From contig JBGPHT010000182.1 in assembly GCA_041484525.1 (NCBI GenBank), positions 1-14,988 on the forward strand: 14,988 nucleotides of DNA. The letters run 5' to 3'. Under the pieces are notes generated by a model. The model saw only the letters and a program-made list of their open reading frames with translations. It was not told the DNA's origin and did no database searches. Made by a program: the position numbers and the translations under genes. Positions 13,501 through 14,988 of the stretch are shown here, piece after piece (within the stretch, counting starts at the first letter, position 1; each line of letters starts with the position of its first letter). Origin of the DNA: JBGPHT01 sp041484525. Lineage in GTDB: Bacteria; Acidobacteriota; Terriglobia; Bryobacterales; Bryobacteraceae.

Positions 13501-14744
13501 ACGACTTCAATCGCGACCTGGCGGCATCCGGGATGGTGAACGCAGAAGCTAACGTGCGCGGCGCGTTCAGTAGTCCGCAGATTACGGGGCGAATGCAGTT
13601 CGATGACGCCTCCCTCAATATCGTGGATTTCCCAAACGGGATTTCGAAGGCCACGGGCGAGGTCTTGTTCACCGGCGACCGCGCCACTATTCAGCGTCTG
13701 CGGGGCGAGACCGGCGGCGGCAAGATCGAGATTTCGGGATTCGTCAGCTACGGCGGCGGCGCTACCCTGTTCGGCCTGCATGCCAACGCCGAGCAGGTCC
13801 GCGTGCGTTATCCCGAGGGCGTGAGCACCGTGTCGGACACCAACCTGACGCTGTCGGGCACCACGGATCGCAGCCTTCTGTCGGGCACCGTGACGGTGCG
13901 GCGGACGGGGGTCAATCTCCAGTCGGATTTCAGTTCGCTGCTATCGCGGTCGGCCGAGCCGATACGCACACCTTCGTCCCGCACCGGACTGCTGGGCGGC
14001 ATGGACCTGGACGTACAGATTCAAACGGCGCCCGACATTCAGTTCCAGAGCTCGTTAACGCAGGATATCCAGGTGGAAGCGAACCTGAAGCTGCGCGGCA
14101 CGCAGGGCAGCCCGGCGCTGCTCGGGCGGATCAATATTACGCAGGGGCAGGTGCTGTTCTATGGGACGAAGTACACCATCAACCAGGGTTCGATCGCGTT
14201 CTACAATCCGCTCAAAATCGAGCCGGTGTTGAACATCGATCTGGAAACGAGGGCGCGCGGCGTCGACGTGACCCTGACGGTTTCCGGGCCGTTGTCGCAT
14301 CTGAGCCTGAATCCGCGATCGGACCCGCCGCTACAGGTGAGCGAGATCGTGGCGCTGCTCGCAACCGGACGCACGCCGACCTCGGACCCGACACTGCTGA
14401 CGCAGCAATCTGCGCTGCCATCGTTCCAGCAGGCGGGACCAACCGCTCTATTGGGGCAAGCCATCGCGAGCCCCGTATCCGGACGGCTGCAGCGATTCTT
14501 CGGCGTGAGCAATCTTCGCATCGATCCGACGCTGCCCGGCGTAGAAAGCAGCCTCCAGGCGCGGTTGACGCTGGAGCAGCAGGTGACTCCCGAAATTACG
14601 GTGACCTACATCACGAACGTGACCAACAGCAATCCGCAGGTGGTACGAGCGGAGTGGGCGTGGAGCAAGCGGTGGTCGGTGGTGCTGCTGCGCGAAGAAA
14701 ACGGAATGATCGGCGTGGACTTTTTTTTCAAGCGAAGGTTTTGA
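10587..14744 (+). CDS. tamB: AsmA/TamB-like inner-to-outer membrane bridge protein
   Basis: The protein has 1385 residues from GTG 10587. The N-terminus has a basic patch (SRKRK) and one transmembrane helix (about 7-31), then an AsmA-like segment (FYEKVRQWTVNTVE, then a VDPRVNLIVSPDGRTNIPE motif near 110-130) typical of TamB/AsmA-like proteins. A long repetitive region of beta strands (about 150-1040) should form the hydrophobic groove of a beta-taco bridge. The C-terminal TamB domain (about 1040-1385) contains GTQGSPALLGRINITQGQV, YTINQGSIAFYNP, ARGVDVTLTVSGPLSHL and PPLQVSEIVALLATGR, and it ends VDFFFKRRF. TamB acts with Omp85 partners in outer-membrane protein assembly, and AsmA-like proteins also carry phospholipid to the outer membrane. 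Residues 189-209 are an extra Gly/Ala/Pro linker made by an inserted palindromic repeat. Confidence 0.92.
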   Translation: MSRKRKVWIALGSLAAVALLAVTAGILVLQSSWFYEKVRQWTVNTVETATGGRAEIGSFHFDWKRLRAEVRGFVLHGTEPADKPPLLRAASVAVGLRIVSVFKRDVDIQYLDVVDPRVNLIVSPDGRTNIPEPKVKRPNAPNAVDTILNLAIGRFSLENGLFEVESRGRTPFDARGENLNAKFTYERTPPLPEARSANTAPQSGNAGAVGGGRYRGDISIQPLHFRWPPYDAVPFGVNLAVTVERNRIGITSGKLTTAASQVEFSGAIDNFTAPHASFEYRARVAVPDAGRILRERSLDAGAVESSGNATWSEAAGVALTGSVRGNNLGYHDRFVRLSGFRLDGALKANGKEVELSGARLSGSYATAANKAPVDGRIDTVTLRGRDLDLRGVSLATLGGSFQGAVRLADLDRYHVEGEISGIEAKRGVAMYSPVALPWDARVSGPVKLDGSLKRPKDLRLAGDLAIAPAPVGAPVHGQITASYDASTGILDLGRSNLTLPATRVDFSGAIGRELQVHAETRDLNDILPALGQKPEALPFSLDNGAAIFDGKVTGKLERPQIAGRLNVTSFSIQGRHFDSLAGDVTASSSSLAMKNAAAARGTWRAQFQGAVALNEWKADDARAISGTGTVQNAPAADLAALLNLKDLPATGTVSATAEISGTLGDARASGDIDVTKGTVQGEPFDRFTAHVTYSAQNLDVAAGQLTAGAKQVRLTASYNHAPRDFENGRLRFQISTNSIPLDQVKRLQETRPGIEGAVSVTANGEVDLSPARNGVAGWRIAGLHADVNAQGLQLTGQALGNAHLTANSQGQALRAHLESDFANSGIRGDGEWSLEGDYPGTATVAISKLDFTKLRAWVAPAKSNAAASVAGSAEGELHIDGPLLKPELLKAQLRLSTLEFGPAPNTSLAATVTALKNDGPVVASLSNKAITIESARLKGRGTDVTVSGKVTTDPKSPLDLRANGRIDLAILHDFNRDLAASGMVNAEANVRGAFSSPQITGRMQFDDASLNIVDFPNGISKATGEVLFTGDRATIQRLRGETGGGKIEISGFVSYGGGATLFGLHANAEQVRVRYPEGVSTVSDTNLTLSGTTDRSLLSGTVTVRRTGVNLQSDFSSLLSRSAEPIRTPSSRTGLLGGMDLDVQIQTAPDIQFQSSLTQDIQVEANLKLRGTQGSPALLGRINITQGQVLFYGTKYTINQGSIAFYNPLKIEPVLNIDLETRARGVDVTLTVSGPLSHLSLNPRSDPPLQVSEIVALLATGRTPTSDPTLLTQQSALPSFQQAGPTALLGQAIASPVSGRLQRFFGVSNLRIDPTLPGVESSLQARLTLEQQVTPEITVTYITNVTNSNPQVVRAEWAWSKRWSVVLLREENGMIGVDFFFKRRF
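11153..11212. repeat. REP/MITE-like palindromic element inside the tamB-like gene
   Basis: ACCGCTCCC at 11153-11161 is repeated inverted as GGGAGCGGT at 11204-11212. Between them a second stem, CCGCTC-CACA-GAGCGG, lies at 11182-11197. The nested palindromes span 60 bases (20 codons), preserving the frame. They code for a low-complexity Pro/Ala/Gly linker between FTYER and RYRGDISIQPLHF, where the flanking text reads as one continuous strand. I recall repeats with ACCGCTCCCT...AGGGAGCGGT ends as abundant in Solibacter-like genomes, but cannot verify this here. Confidence 0.55.
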
Positions 14745-14745
14745 G

Positions 14746-14766
14746 TGGTCCCGGACCAATCGGTCC
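14746..14766. terminator. Possible 3' hairpins after the tamB-like gene
   Basis: Two overlapping stems follow the stop codon: TGGTCC-C-GGACCA (14746-14758) and GGACC-AATC-GGTCC (14753-14766). They share the middle arm and so are mutually exclusive. No T-run follows, so this is not a standard intrinsic terminator; it could protect the 3' end or mark a factor-dependent end. Confidence 0.25.
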
Positions 14767-14894
14767 CTAACAGCAAGCGGTTGTGCGGCTGCACCCGTAA
14801 TTCGAAGGGTAATCGGTAGCACTCACAAGGTAGACTCCATCTCAGCCATCTAGTCGTCTAATGTAATTGACTTCTATCTGAAAGTGTCAAGTTT

Positions 14895-14988
14895 TCAACT
14901 GGCTTTCTGAAGCGGAAACGCTTCGTAAATCAGCAGGTCGAGTTGGGCATCGGTGCGGTCCAGCGCTTGTCGCAGTGGGAACGGTAGA
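14895..14988 (-). CDS. Possible C-terminal tail of an incomplete gene
   Basis: From the window edge an open frame of 30 codons reads LPFPLRQALDRTDAQLDLL followed by IYEAFPLQKAS and a TGA at 14897-14895. The DRTDAQLDLLIYEAF part resembles the C-terminal TD.qID.LVYeLYGL motif of many Eco57I/PglX-type DNA methyltransferases and restriction-modification enzymes, so this may be the end of such a gene lying to the right. It is too short for certainty. Confidence 0.35.
   Translation of the reverse strand, partial: LPFPLRQALDRTDAQLDLLIYEAFPLQKAS

Noticed and set aside
14721..14728. Run of eight T near the end of the tamB-like gene, as a slippage site or terminator tail
   Set aside because: It encodes the expected FFF of the C-terminus in frame, and no stem precedes it.

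Overview
The window looks like a gene-dense, high-GC Gram-negative chromosome. The best guess is Acidobacteriota, probably near Bryobacterales/Solibacter. This rests on three things: the outer-membrane assembly genes, a small secreted protein of a type I recall as common in Acidobacteriota, and a palindromic repeat resembling ones I recall from that group. The taxonomic call is inference; no marker RNA gene is present. Genes are tightly packed, with stop/start overlaps, convergent tail overlaps and very short divergent gaps. No stretch over 300 bases lacks a gene. I saw no tRNA, rRNA, CRISPR array, insertion sequence or phage gene.

Left part (1-5875). After a 231-base edge region come a TfoX-N-like protein with a basic tail and a ten-helix EamA/DMT transporter. 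On the opposite strand are a zinc-ribbon membrane protein and, upstream of it, glpX (class II fructose-1,6-bisphosphatase), which probably form one operon. Only 17 bases from the glpX start, a D-2-hydroxyacid dehydrogenase diverges. Its stop codon is interleaved with that of a convergent VOC-fold protein. A secreted protein of unknown function follows, with two perfect inverted repeats in its upstream gap.

Middle (5645-6890, minus strand). A ThiF/MoeB-type E1-like adenylyltransferase is broken by a one-base frameshift near 6140. Its displaced C-terminal domain continues in another frame and overlaps, by ATGA, the start of a HicB-like antitoxin that has no HicA toxin beside it.

Right part (6935-14744, plus strand). 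Three overlapping genes form what looks like an outer-membrane biogenesis operon. They are an Omp85/BamA-TamA protein with about seven POTRA repeats (rather than five) and a 16-strand-type barrel, a SurA-like periplasmic chaperone without a prolyl-isomerase domain, and a 1385-residue AsmA/TamB-like bridge protein. Together they would receive unfolded outer-membrane proteins or lipid in the periplasm, span it, and act at the outer membrane. The tamB-like gene carries an in-frame palindromic REP/MITE-like element coding for a Gly/Ala/Pro-rich linker. At the right edge the minus strand shows the possible C-terminal tail of another gene.

The most interesting items are the Omp85/SurA-core/TamB module with its unusual architecture, the repeat inside tamB, and the frameshifted ThiF gene coupled to an orphan HicB.
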